A DNA stretch of 64,000 bases, from assembly GCF_040807025.1 (NCBI RefSeq), contig NC_090942.1:77481987-77545986 (forward strand), read 5' to 3'. Source of the DNA: Struthio camelus (lineage: Eukaryota > Chordata > Aves > Struthioniformes > Struthionidae). The notes below the pieces were generated by a model. The model was not told the origin of the DNA, searched no databases, and worked only from the letters and a program-made list of their open reading frames with translations. Of the stretch, positions 34,161-45,360 are shown in pieces; the first letter of the stretch is position 1, and the number at the start of each line of letters is the position of its first letter. Both the position numbers and the translations under genes were made by a program.

Positions 34161-36477
34161 GGGTGTTAAAGCAGCACTTTCTGCCTGTAGAAGTGAAGCA
34201 CACCCTTATAGAGAGCCCGTTCCACTTTTCACAGGGTGGTGGTGTAGCTGCATGGATGGTTAATGACAGGGGAATGACACAAGGCAGCTGTGGAGGCAGG
34301 TGCCGACAGCAAGAACTGACTAGGTAAGGAGAGGTTCGAGGCTGCTTCTCCTACCTGTTCCCTTGCCAAAAGTCCTCGCTTCTACTTCGTCTGGTAGATG
34401 GTGCTGGCTAATCCAAGCATCACCAGCCAAAAGTGCAAAGGCCATGCTGTCTGTGGCTTGCTCAGTTCTGCCAGTGGGATTTTCTAGTGATGGGAAAGAC
34501 AAGGATGATAAGCATTTACCCCTCCGCCCCACCCTTACCTCCTCTCTTTCTCCTCCTGAAGGGCGATAGGGAGTTTGTTAACAAGGCAGCAACAAAAAAA
34601 AGTAATTATTTCAGCCATGCTCCCAGCATTAGCATTAGCTAGCCAACCCTAGCATCCCCTCGAATTGAAGGAAAGCAGTATCAGCACATCCTGGCCCACC
34701 ACTGGGGCCCCAAAGCACATGCAGAAAACGAGGCAGAAGCAGCAGGGAGGACTGCGGCATTTTTCCCACCTCCCTCTGCTCCTTCTCTGAATCCAAAGGG
34801 GGATGGACCATATCCATGTCCCAGAAGAGAGAGCTTCAGGAAACACAAAAACCTTTACTATGTAACCAAAGAGAAGGGGGAGTAGATTGAAAACCCAACC
34901 CGTACTGTCCCATCAGTCATCCACCTCTGGTTACTAGGACTGGCTCACTAGGACACCCTCCACACAGCCAGCAAATGAGCTGTAGCCTCCGTTGGCAGGT
35001 TTCTAAATGCAACAGCATGGAGCCACCGCTCTCCATGTGCACCGGGACTTTGGGGACAGAGAGGCAGCTGATACACAAAGCATCATCCCTGGGTTCCCAG
35101 AACATTTGCTTCTCCTGCAGAAAAACGCCAACACATACTGTGGGTGTTACAGACAGAAAAAGCACTCTGCCTTTTACACACCCATTTCTCTCTCTCTCCA
35201 CATTATATCCTGATGGAGCCTGTAAAGCATTTTTAGCTTAGTAAGCTATAGAAGAGAAAGCAGGCCTGAGGGGAGATAACCTCTGCTGTAGAGAAGGCAG
35301 AAAAGCACAGCTCTGATCTAAGAGTGAGCAAACCTCAAGGTTACACACAGATTTTTAGTAAGAGGAGGAACTTCTGATATAGTCACACTTCTACATATCT
35401 AGAAATAAATTTCTACAGTTGTAGGAGATAAAAGAACATGTTAGAGCCAGTGCATTTCTGTCACATAACATACACAAGAAGTTTAGCTCTACATTTCTCT
35501 GAAAACACAAGTCCGGCTGCACAGAAACTGCAAATACTACTTACCTTTTTCTGCTTCTGAGATGGTACAGTGGTCACTGCTTGGCTGAACAGGATTTTGA
35601 AGAGGTCTCTCTCTCTCTGAGAGTGCCTATATATCTGTACTCTTGCACTTCCTTTTTGTCAAAAGAAATGGTGAAAGGTGGCAGTCTGAAATCATGGAGA
35701 AAATAAGCTAATCAAAGAGGATCTGATATCATCTGTTCATCTAATATGGTGGCTGATATATGGGTTATGCAGCTGTGGTGTGAACCAAACTGAAGAACTC
35801 ATCTAATTACAAATAGAGCAGGGCAGAGCAGAGCTGAGAAGAGAGGAGAAGAAGAGGCGACAGGCAGTCCACTATTGATAAGTTTTATATTGTGGCAGGA
35901 AACCAGCGGCTGTCTTGTTTTCTACTCCTTTGCTAAGAATTCCCAGTGTTCACACTGTCTGGGAGGCTCTCACAAGAACTGAGCTGAGAAACTCCTTACT
36001 CTCACGCCAAGACCCCAGTCCTGGATACACCTTTGAACACATGCTTCTTCTGACCGATCATACATCCATTTGGGAATCCTCCCTCTTATGCCAGATACTT
36101 CATTGAATGACTTCTCCAAATTCAGGTGGCCTTTATTTAATTATAGAGTACCCTCTTGTCCCTGTGCGTGCTGGATGCTTGATGTTCTCTTAGAAAAGCC
36201 ATGTTGACTCGTTCACAAAATACCACCTTTATGCATACATCCGCGAAGTTTAGGGTTTACTACAGTTTCCATTCAGCTAATTGCAAAAAATGTCAGGCCT
36301 ACTGGTCTGAAGCTTCCTAGACTCATTCTCCCCTGCCGCAAATCCTTCTAAACGCTGCAACCCCACAGACTGACTAATAAGATGCCAACAATGGGGAAGT
36401 TCTTATGAAAGGACCTATAGCTGTTCCCAGCTATTTCATCGTTGGAGCTCTCCAGACCTTGAGACAAGTACCATCTA
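34161..36477. other. Upstream part of the duplicated A4GALT-like locus, no gene called
   Basis: A 129-base segment at 34,483-34,355 (minus) has a plausible acceptor (TTTCCCATCACTAG) and donor (ACAG|GTAGGA) and is open in more than one frame. It may be an untranslated exon of the dead paralogue. A purine-rich patch lies at about 35,815-35,860. Nothing else was recognised. Confidence 0.35.
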
Positions 36478-38005
36478 GTCAGAGAATCACAGAAGAGTTG
36501 AGGTTGGAAGGGACCTCTGGAGATCATCTAGTCTGAATGCCCTGCTCAAAACAAACTAAACTACAGCAGGTTGCTCAGGGCTTTGTGCTGTCAGGTTTTG
36601 AGTGTTTCCAAGGAGGGAGTCTCCACAGCCTCTTTGGTCAACCTGTTCCAGTGTTTCACCACCTCAACACCAAAAATGTTTTTTCTTAGGCTTAAGTAAA
36701 ATTTCATGTGTTTCAATTTGTGCCCATTGCTGCTCATCCTGTCACTGGGCACCACTAAGAAGAGTCTGGTTTGTCTTCTTCACTTCACCCCATCATTTAT
36801 TATACACATTGATAAGATCCCCACTGAGCCTGCCCTTCTCCAGGCTGAACAGTCCCAGCTCTCTCAGCCTCTCCTCACATATCAGATCCTCCAGTCCCTT
36901 AACCATCTTTGTGGCCTTTCATGGCGCTCACTCCAGCAAGTCCATGTCTCTCTTGTTCTGGGGAGCCTAGACATGGGCCCAGTACTCCAGAGGTGGCCAT
37001 GCCACCTAGTGCCATGCTGAGTAGAGGGGAAGGATCACCTCCCTCGACCTGCTGGCTACACTCTTCCTAATGCAGCCTAGGAGGCTGTTGGCCGCCTTTG
37101 CTGTGAGGGTGCATTGCTGGCTCATGTCCAATTTGTTGTCCTCCAGGACGCCCAGGTCCTTCCCTGCAAAGCTGCTTTCCAGTCTGTTGGCCCCCAGCAT
37201 GTAATGGCGCATGGGGTTATTCCTCCCCACATGCAGGACTTTGCATTTCCCTTTACTGAACTTCATCAGATTCCTGTCAGCCCATTTCTCCACCTTGTCG
37301 AGGGACCTTTGAGTGGTGGCACAATCATCCTGTGTATCTACCACTCTTCTCGGTTTTGCATCATTTGCCAGCTTGCTGAGGGTGCACACTGTCCCATCAT
37401 CCAGGTCATTAATGAAGATGGTAAACAATATCGGTCCCATTATCAACCCCTGGGAGACGCCACTGGCCTCCACTGGACTTTTTGCTGCAGATCACAATCC
37501 TTTGAGCCCAAAAGTTCAGTTAGTTTTCGATCTACCTCACTGTGCATGTATCCAGACCACATTTCATCAGCTTGTCTATGAGGATCTTATGGAAGACAGT
37601 GTTAAAAGTCTTGCTAAAGTTGAGATAAATGACATTCGCTGCTGTCGCCTCATCCACCAAGCTGGTCATTTCCTCATTGAAGGCTATCAGGTTGGTCAAG
37701 TATGACTTCCCCTTCATAAATCCATGCTGACTATTCCCAATCACCTTCTTGTCCTTAATATGTTTGGAAATGGCTTCTAGGAGGATTTGCTACATTACCC
37801 TCCCAGGGATCAAAGTGACACTGTAATTCCCTGGATCTTCCTTCTTGCCCATCTTGAAGATCAGCAAGATGGGGTGACGCTTGCTTCCTTTCACCTCCCC
37901 TGATCTCCATGACCTTTAAAGATAAAAAAGAGTGGCCTCCCAGTGACATCAGCCAGCTCCCTCAGCACTCACGCCTCCCATCAGGTCCCATCATTTGTCT
38001 ATTCA
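36478..38005 (-). mobile_element. CR1 LINE, longest minus-strand copy (copy f)
   Basis: The left end is the reverse complement of the CR1 3' terminus (AGAATCACAGAAGAGTTGAG, then GTTGGAAGGGACCTC). The minus strand then gives ORF2 in order: IGNSQHGFMKGKSYLTNLIAF, YLNFSKTFNTVFHKILIDKL, GPILFTIFINDLDDGT and [16 protein letters not shown]. Stops separate the blocks. The segment 36,803-37,284 is identical by reading to 12,472-12,953. Confidence 0.9.
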
Positions 38006-39790
38006 TGCAGTCCTGACAGCTGTTCCATGAACGCTGTAATGTGCAAGGGATTACGGCACACATCCATAACAAAGAGGGGTTACAATGTACAGAAACCCCA
38101 AATTCCTCCCATTTATAACCAGATACAGAAATCTATTTTGGTTCTGCTTCAGCTTGATCTCTGAACTCCCTTCTCAATCCGTCATCTCCTACTGAACTGC
38201 CACCACTCTGGCCGGTGTCCCATTTCTTTCTGTGTTTGGGAAAAAGAAGAAAAATGTTAGCAGCTTCACCTTTTGAAAATTTGTTAGTAGCTTTTGGAAA
38301 CTGTTTTTCAAACTACTTTTTCAACAGCCTTATGGTACTTTTATATTTAACTTGCCAGATTTTACGAGCCTGCCTAATTTCCCCCTGGAAAAGTTTCCAC
38401 TTTATGAAAGGTATTTTCTTGCTTCTCGTACATCTACCAACAGAGTGCTTAGCCATGGCAGCTGCTGTTTGGCTCCAACATTATACAGAAAGTTAAAGGT
38501 TGACTTCTCAGCCTGAGCTGTAATGGCCGGGTGCAGCTTCATCCTGTAGTTTTCTCTTTGGGACCAAGTCTATTCATCTGGAGTTTCAGGTACATCTGCA
38601 AAGAAGACACTAGAGAGACCAACAGCCCAGGGCAGGTTAGGAACAGTCGAAAAATGCTTAAGAAAGAGATTGACCTGAAGGACAAATGAAAGAACAGAGT
38701 ACAGCTGTTCACAAATGGCATTTCCAAACAGAGCATGTGGAGAGCTTTGTCTTTCCTTTTCTCTCCTGAGGACAAACCAGACCCAGCCCAACCTCAGCTC
38801 CCATCATTCACGTGATGAAGGCACAGGAGCGCTCTCAGCCAGCACGGGGAACATGATTGTCATTCAGTCTCTTCCCAGGAGACCAGGTCCAGGATGACAT
38901 TACTGAACCTTCCTTACTCCTCTTCTGTTGTGCACTGTCCTACTCTGTGTCTCCAACCCCACCCCCAACTTCTCTTCTTGCTCTACTGCACACCTGGGCC
39001 CCAGCTCACCTTCATGAGCTCAAGGGGACAGGAGACAGAGCAAGAAACAGCTAGCACCTTCTCACTGCTTCCCATCATCCTTGTGTGCATGTCGGCAATG
39101 AAGAAAGCACAGGCAGTTAGTGGTTGTACAAATGGTTTAATATTTGTATACCTCAAGGGAAAGCTGCTTCCCTGCCTCTTGTCCTAAGGGGGGGGGGGGG
39201 GGGGGTGTCACAAGAAAACTCCTCTGTACACCAGAGCCTACTGGTTCTTTCACGGCCTCTCAAAATGCTCCCCTGGGCTCCAGGGCTTTTAGACCAAGCT
39301 CTGAAGAGGAGGCGGAAGAAAAGATAGCAGCAGTACAAGTTTTCCACTTTTAGGTCTACAGGAGCACAGGCACTGTCACTACCCAGGGGGAGGTCTAGTC
39401 CATCGCCCAGAGTAAAAAGCAACACAATCACTCATGGAGTTTCCTATTCCACAACATCCAAATCTTCCGAGTGAGACCAAAATGGCTCACTTTAGATAGA
39501 CAGCTGCTTGCGACGGATGGGGTGACACCTGGTTGGACTAGGAACCAGAACTGTGCTTTTCCTTGCACCATCCCCCCAAGTCCCGGGTACCCAGGGCCCC
39601 CAAAGCCACCTGTGCTTATGTCAAACTCACCCCAAGTTCTTTGCACACTCCTAATTTTACTGAGTCACTTGAGGACACAACTTCACAACAGTTTTCTGCA
39701 TAATAACTAGCAGATTGTTCAGAGCTGCCACCAACGCCTCGCAGAACAAAATGGAATATCTTAGTAGAAAGAAGAAATAGGAAAAAACAG
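38006..39790. other. Intergenic stretch, no gene recognised
   Basis: There is no supported coding region. It contains an 18-base G run (39,188-39,205). It lies 3' of the candidate membrane-protein gene. Confidence 0.45.
39188..39205 (+). repeat. Poly(G) run of 18
   Basis: Uninterrupted G18 followed by TGTCAC. It can form a G-quadruplex in principle, and its exact length is prone to sequencing error. Confidence 0.9.
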
Positions 39791-39792
39791 CA

Positions 39793-39798
39793 TTTATT
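39793..39798 (-). terminator. Candidate poly(A) signal for the minus-strand membrane-protein gene
   Basis: AATAAA on the minus strand lies 281 bases after the stop codon of the candidate transmembrane exon. Confidence 0.45.
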
Positions 39799-39887
39799 TT
39801 TCTCACACAAGGCAAAGGGAAAAAGGCCACAGGCTGCTTTGGTTTGATCCTCCCCTTATCAAACCTCTGAATACTGACTCTCCGGGA

Positions 39888-39915
39888 AAAAAAACAACAA
39901 CAACAACAACAACAG
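39888..39915 (+). repeat. (CAA)n microsatellite
   Basis: An A run followed by eight to nine CAA units. Confidence 0.85.
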
Positions 39916-40078
39916 AAAAACAGTACAAACATGCAAAAAGGCACTTTCTTAGAATAAGCAGTGGTATATCAAGCCAGATATTCATTGAAGTGGGTCCCAA
40001 ACACTTCTGTAATCAGTTCATGGTATTGCCACAATAAAATTTCCTGTTATTATGCCTTTACAATCACCGACCGTCACT

Positions 40079-40224
40079 TCACCATCCCCGGCAGGGATTC
40101 CTAGCTTGCCGAGATTTCTGTCGTTTAGCCAGCACAAGTCCCAAAACAGAAGGAAGCAGCAGAAAGAGAAACCATGCCCCATTGACTACACACCAGGTCA
40201 GGGCTGACAGTTTTGCAGCTGCTT
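40079..40224 (-). CDS. Terminal transmembrane exon of the candidate gene
   Basis: This is the best-supported piece. It has a long pyrimidine tract and AG acceptor, then a 47-residue frame with a single ~20-residue hydrophobic stretch, a cluster of Lys/Arg right after it, and a stop. A poly(A) signal follows within 300 bases. The entry phase (1) matches both possible upstream exons. Confidence 0.5.
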
Positions 40225-41419
40225 CTAAAGAAAGCAGTGAAAAAGACAGAGAGTAGCAACAGTAAGACTACACAGTGAAAACAGTATCCATTTTTACCAT
40301 ATAGTGTGGTGAAGCACACTTAGATGGTCAGGAAGATTTGCTGTTTCCCCACAAAGTCTTGGTTCTTAACAATGCTCAGTGTTGGGAGAGCTGCAGATGT
40401 TCAAGATCCCAATTATCTCCAGGATACAGCATAAAGCAGGGCAAAACTAAGGACAAGCACTACACACGTGCACAGATGTGGTGCAAAGGAGTTGTGGGGG
40501 CAGTGGTTCCCAGCACCTTCCCTATTCCAGGGTAGCTGCTTGTGCACCGAGTGTCCGCCCTGCACAACTCACAGGTGGATAACTTCCAGTCAAGCAGCAC
40601 TGGCCTTTGGTCAATACCAGCTAGCTCAACTTACCAAAAAAAAAAAAAAAAAGTGGTGCAAGCTCTCCTAAGCACCCACAGCCCTGTCCCCTGCGGGACA
40701 GGGAATTGTTTTCTAAAAGTGACAGGCAATTTGGCTTTATTATTTTTGTCATCTAAGAAGAGGGAAATAAACCTGAGACACACAGAGAGATTTTGTCCTT
40801 GCATGCACAGACATCTACTTTTTTGCCTGTTGGCTTGGCTAAGCTGAGCAAACCTCACATTGCTTCTATGTGATAGGAAACAGAACAGAGAGGGAAACAA
40901 GCCTGAGAAAACTGCAGTCCTAGAAATCATCTGAGTCACACTTGGAGGACTTGCAGGAAGCACCACTGAAAGAGCTCTTGCTTCAGGAACAGGTGACACT
41001 GGAGAGCTGACCAATGCCTGGTCATCAAAGGGGCCACTGGACCATCCCACAGCTGTTCCTAGGGGTACGAAGACTCACACTCTGAAGGCAGAAAAGATTT
41101 TGCAGTGAGATTATCATCTCTGAGCAGTGTAGGAGAGGGGATGGCTGATGCTCTGCTCATCCACGTCAACCTCATGGCAGTGCCAAGCTCACATTCCTCA
41201 GCAATCCCCCCTTAGACTGTGGTGGGGTACAGATGGGCCAAGGCTGCTAGCCTCTGCCTTACTCTCGCTTATCACTTCTCTTTCTTCATCATTTTCAAAC
41301 AAAGAACTGTAAGAACACCAGTACGTCCCTTTGGGCACTAAAGGAAGGGACAGAGTTTCTCCCACAGTTTGTACAACAGACTTGCCTTTGTGGTGGGAAC
41401 CCCCAAAGGCACAAGAGGA
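40079..41419 (-). CDS. Candidate small single-pass membrane protein, unrecognised, 2-3 exons
   Basis: Three minus-strand exons join in phase. 41419-41263 has acceptor TCTCTCTTACAG and donor GAGA|GTAAGG, starts in phase 0 and ends in phase 1. The optional 41073-40942 exon ends CCAA|GTGTGA. 40224-40079 has acceptor TTTCACTGCTTTCTTTAG and stop TGA 40081-40079. The first exon encodes a Ser/Gly-rich segment with GTYWCSYSS. The middle one encodes a Pro/Ser/Val-rich stalk-like stretch. The last encodes a hydrophobic helix (about WCVVNGAWFLFLLLPSVLG) followed by a basic tail KRQKSRQARNPCRGW. This suggests a type I or tail-anchored protein with a short cytosolic tail. No signal peptide or start exon was found; an in-frame ATG at 41449 could serve if the acceptor is not used. 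I do not recognise the family. The GTYWC motif is only loosely like an Ig-fold F strand, and the last helix only loosely like the last one of prominins. Confidence 0.45.
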
Positions 41420-41688
41420 CTGTAAGAGAGATAAGTTAACTTTCTCCATCACGGTTCAGGAATATACTTGGGGAAAAAGAATAAAGCTTTCCATTGCCCT
41501 TCTTGAGAACTCCCAGGAGAGATCTGTACTCCTGGAGAGTGCAGGAATTGCAGGAGTGCTCCAGGCTACTTGAAGAGGTCCTCCATAAATAACTCAGTGC
41601 CCGAACTTGAATGTAGCTAGCACAGGGTCCCTACCAAGCTCTCTCTATCCTTGCAAATACCTGGAAATATCATCTCATCCCTCTGGGG

Positions 41689-41982
41689 TCAGTCCAAGTG
41701 CTGAAAGCTCTGGTGCAGCTTAGACACAGTTACGGGCATTTGGTCACGCAGACAAACCCAGTGTAAAAGACAGTTCAACTCTTCCTGAGTTGGGTGCAAT
41801 TTAAGGTGTGATTCGGATGAACTCTCCTGCTCCTTACAGGGTGTTAATTCACCACCACTACAAAATAAAACGCTGCTGCCATAAGTTCCTGCAAATTGAT
41901 GAGCCAAATCCTCAAGTTCTGACATACTCCAAATTTTCAAGCAGGTCTTTAGATCTGCAATGCTAGGCAGAGACTCTGGCAT
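41689..41982 (-). other. Open frame of 97 codons, hypothetical
   Basis: An ATG-initiated frame has balanced composition (for example SMSELEDLAHQFAGTYG and EELNCLLHWVCLRDQ) and ends in TGA. It could be a terminal exon of an unknown gene, but no family was recognised. It cannot be joined to the exon at 41,419 through the nearby donor (CCAG|GTATTT) without crossing a stop. It lies 0.5 kb past the A4GALT poly(A) signal. Confidence 0.2.
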
Positions 41983-42510
41983 CCTGCACCCTCTTCAAAC
42001 TGGGCACGAGGAACTCCCCTCCGCCAAACGGTCTTCAGAAGGGAAGGGAACTGAAGAGAAACAAAAAAAAGAGTTGCTTTAGCCACATCCCCTTTTGTTC
42101 TTCTTCATCTTCCCCCTCATTTTTCTCAGTCCACCTTCTCTAGCACATCTTTAACTCCCTCCGTAGCGCCTGTTCTCTGCTCTCCCACCCCTTCATTGCT
42201 TTGAGCCTGCCCTTGAGAAGTCCTGAGAGTTGATCAGTGACAGAGGCTGAGATGAGCATTTCTGCAAAGGCTCCTTCCGGGTTTACAGCCACAGAAAGGG
42301 GCTTTAATCCTGCCCAAAGGCTGAGAGAGGCTGCCACAAGTGGCCCAGGCCTCACTACCCTCTTGAGACGCCTCTATCCGACAAAGCAGAGCAGCAGAAA
42401 GGTCCTGCACAGAAATAAAATGCTGCCGCCAGGCAGTTAAAGTCGAGACAGAGCGCGGCACGTATGTCGGTTGCAACTATGGGCTCCACCTCTGCCCCAT
42501 GCAAATGGCT

Positions 42511-42516
42511 TTTATT
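42511..42516 (-). terminator. Candidate poly(A) signal of A4GALT
   Basis: AATAAA on the minus strand lies 99 bases after the A4GALT stop codon and would give a very short 3' UTR. Later signals could also be used. Confidence 0.5.
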
Positions 42517-42615
42517 CTCAACTCACACCGCCTCAGTTCACAAGAAGGTTCATTTGTGCTGGAACAGCTGGAAGGTTGAGGCTCCAAGGTGATGATCCTT
42601 AGCTGAACCCCTGAG

Positions 42616-43695
42616 TCACTGCCGTCCAGCATCCTTCTTCATGATGTCATACGTGGCAGGGCAGAAGTGAGAATGTAGCTGAGCCAGCAAAGCCTTGGAT
42701 GTGATCTCTAGCCTCGTCCCTTGGCTCTTCTTGTTCCATACATGAACCGCATAGGTGTTCTTGAAGAGGTGCTGAAGCTCTGAGGAGCTGACCACTTCAA
42801 AGTACTTTTTCCAGTCCTGCCACCGGATGGGATAAAAAGCCTCCCGTGGCAGAGCACTCACCCCTTTGCAGCTCCTACTGCTCCTAAGACTCCTGATGGA
42901 GCACCACTTCTTGAAGACACGTGTTAGGAGCTGTGGGCCCTGATGCCCCCAGATCCAGCTGTTGTAGTTCTCCACAAAGTCCTGCATGCAAAGCTCCATG
43001 AACTTGTGCTTGGGCTTGAAGGACAAGAAGGCCCCATTCAGCACATACTTGGACTGGGTGCCAAGCACATTGGTGAGGTTCTTTAAGTTCTTAAGCACAA
43101 TGAAGTCCGTGTCCAGGTAGATGCCACCAAATTTCCACATGATGGCAATTCTGCAGGCGTCAGACAGGATGGGTAAGAAATAAGGCTCCCAGCGCTGCTG
43201 AGCCTGCAAATACCACTCTGCAAGGGGAGTCCCAGAGAAAAGCTCCTGCAAGTCCAGGGGACGGATTTCCACATTGGGGAAGCAGCTCAGTAATGAGAAG
43301 CCCCAGTGGTTGGGTAGAGAGGCGTTTCTGTTTGCCAAGCCTTTCATGAGCACCACAACCCTCGTCCCAGGGTGTGTCCGGGCTGCCGATTCCACGGAGC
43401 ACATGAACAGGTAATTTGGGTTGGTTCGCTCCGAGGTTTCCACAAAAAACACGTCCCCTGGGGGAGGAGGGGGGCCAGCAGTGGCACGGGGAGGAGACGG
43501 CACAGAGCGAGCACAGCGGATCTCAATAGGCAAGCTGTAGACCTGGCCCCTGCCCTTTGGGTCCTCCGTGATTCTCCAGTACAACAGGATGGAGGCAAAG
43601 GACAAGAACTTAAAGGCGATGATAAACAGGGCCCCCAGCCTGTGGTTCAGCATCACTCTGGTGAGTTTTAGCAGGCAGCTGGGCATCCTGAGCAT
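42616..43695 (-). CDS. A4GALT: A4GALT, lactosylceramide 4-alpha-galactosyltransferase
   Basis: This single uninterrupted exon encodes 359 residues, against about 353 in human. It has a short cytosolic tail, a signal-anchor helix at about residues 22-39 (ALFIIAFKFLSFASILLYW), a Pro-rich stem at 66-80, and then the glycosyltransferase family 32 catalytic region. That region includes FFVETSERTNPN (83-94), the DXD motif in GGIYLDTDFIVLKN (D195, D197), WIWGHQGPQLL, YPIRWQDWKKYF and HVWNKKSQGTR. N-glycosylation sequons lie at 124 (NAS) and 206 (NLT). The enzyme acts in the Golgi. It transfers galactose from UDP-Gal in alpha-1,4 linkage to lactosylceramide, giving Gb3; bird enzymes are also known to cap N-glycans with Gal-alpha-1,4-Gal. 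The start at 43695 was chosen by alignment to the human N-terminus. An acceptor (CTCTCCTGCCCTTCAG) puts the exon start at 43740, so upstream exons are untranslated. Confidence 0.97.
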   Translation of the reverse strand: MLRMPSCLLKLTRVMLNHRLGALFIIAFKFLSFASILLYWRITEDPKGRGQVYSLPIEIRCARSVPSPPRATAGPPPPPGDVFFVETSERTNPNYLFMCSVESAARTHPGTRVVVLMKGLANRNASLPNHWGFSLLSCFPNVEIRPLDLQELFSGTPLAEWYLQAQQRWEPYFLPILSDACRIAIMWKFGGIYLDTDFIVLKNLKNLTNVLGTQSKYVLNGAFLSFKPKHKFMELCMQDFVENYNSWIWGHQGPQLLTRVFKKWCSIRSLRSSRSCKGVSALPREAFYPIRWQDWKKYFEVVSSSELQHLFKNTYAVHVWNKKSQGTRLEITSKALLAQLHSHFCPATYDIMKKDAGRQ

Positions 43696-44083
43696 CCTCG
43701 CTCCCGTCGGAGCCTGCTCTCCCAAGACAAATGTCGTGATCTGAAGGGCAGGAGAGAAGAAAAAGACAGTGACATTGACACGCAAGGCAACGCACCACTA
43801 GCCACAGTACCCGACTACGGCAGTACCCGCGTGCTGAACTCGCCTTACTCCCCCCCATCCCAGCATGCTTCAGTCGTCCCCTTTGGTCATTTCAACAGCA
43901 GCCTCCTGGCTTCTCCGTCTTGTCACAGGGCCGGCAGGCCCTCATCGGAAACCACAGCCCATGCTCAGATTGCTCTCCCTCCAACGCAAAACAAGGACAA
44001 GCCTCTCCTGTTTAGCACAAACCAAGACTGACCCTCGCTTCCCTGGACGTATACTCTACTTGTCACTGGTAAGCAAATACAGC
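43632..44083. repeat. Donor/partner of the 452-bp near-identical tract
   Basis: This partner of 33,377-33,828 includes the first codons of A4GALT, the splice acceptor and 340 bases of intron. One substitution was seen over 452 bases, and homology outside the tract is much lower. Confidence 0.9.
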
Positions 44084-44948
44084 GGTTGTCCCATTTTACC
44101 TTCATCAGGCCACTATTTTCAAATTAGACAGATACAAGAATAATCCTGGAGACAATGAATTTGGATTCTTCTTTGTCCTCCAGTTTGCTGCCACACTAAC
44201 AGTCTTAGATCTTTGGCACCGGACAATGCACGGAACAGCTGCTTTTGAGATGTTTGTGTCCCAAAAGGAGAACCACCCATCCTTCCCCAAAACTGAACAC
44301 TCATCTAAAATCCCAGCGCTGCCATCTCTTCCTGTCAAGAGGCCTCAGCTCCTAGAAACACGGACTGGTACTTCTTTCCCTTCCATTTATTCCTCGATAA
44401 CTAATCTGTGTCCCATGTCTTGCTACAAAGCTCCACAACATGATAGTGTTTACTATGTTGCTTCACACTGCACCTCAGTTCTTGCCAGTGCTCTTCATTT
44501 TATATTTAGGCCTCTACGCTTAAAATACTTAACACTTTCCTGCACTGAAAAAGCCCATTTTTCCTTCTTTCACCATTTGAAACCACACTCTATGAAAGAG
44601 AAACAGACATTATCATTGTTAATCCTTCAGTACAGCAGTGCTTTGGTCTTTAAGAGACACCTTCACCCACTTGCCCACCCATCCCACCCCCAGAGCCAGC
44701 CTTCTCCAGCAGCGTGCTCAAGCGTAGGAGGACGCCTATATACCCTCCTGTCAGGCAGTCAGCCTGGGATTCACAGTGCTATTTCTGCTCTTACCAGCCT
44801 TGCGTGAATGCTCTGGCCAGCCACCAAGTTTAGTTCCCTCAAGTCCAAAGTGTAGATTTACCATAAAGAGATATGTTGCAGCAGATGGAAGAGCAGAGCT
44901 GAATTTAGCTCCCAGAAAGTCCAACTGCTCTGTAACAGCCTGAAATAA

Positions 44949-45006
44949 GGTGCGTCAGGCTCCTGCAACGCACGGTCTAATCGAAGGGAGCTGTGCCTGA
45001 CGCACC
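44949..45006. repeat. 12-bp perfect inverted repeat (hairpin) in the A4GALT upstream intron
   Basis: GGTGCGTCAGGC at 44,949-44,960 and its exact reverse complement GCCTGACGCACC at 44,995-45,006 are separated by 34 bases. A further GCTCC/GGAGC pairing is possible inside. The arms contain TGACGCA, an AP-1/Maf-like half site. Confidence 0.75.
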
Positions 45007-45360
45007 AATGCCTTCCTCAGAGCCTGCACAGTCTAAGTGGCGCTAGGCTTTTAATAATGAAAAACAGTAAAGTTTCACAAAGAATACGCTCTCTAAAGAA
45101 AAAAAAATATTGATATGAAATTGCCTGAGAGATGCAAAACATTTTAACGTCTTCCTTGCCTTAACCCCTGTTTCCCTTGTGGTACAATTTGGAGATTTTA
45201 AAAGAAATAAAATCAATATAATCCAACAGTAAAATTAGAAGAGTTTTATGAGACAAACTAAAAATGTACAGAACGTAATAGAGAGCTACATTACGCCTGC
45301 TACAGAGAGCTACAGGTCCGCTTAATAACAGAACAGAATTTTCCATTTTAGATTAACCAT

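Noticed and set aside
43610-43858. Minus-strand frame overlapping the A4GALT start in another frame
   Set aside because: It is a shadow of A4GALT and its intron; its copy at 33,349-33,603 is the same shadow in the duplicated tract.
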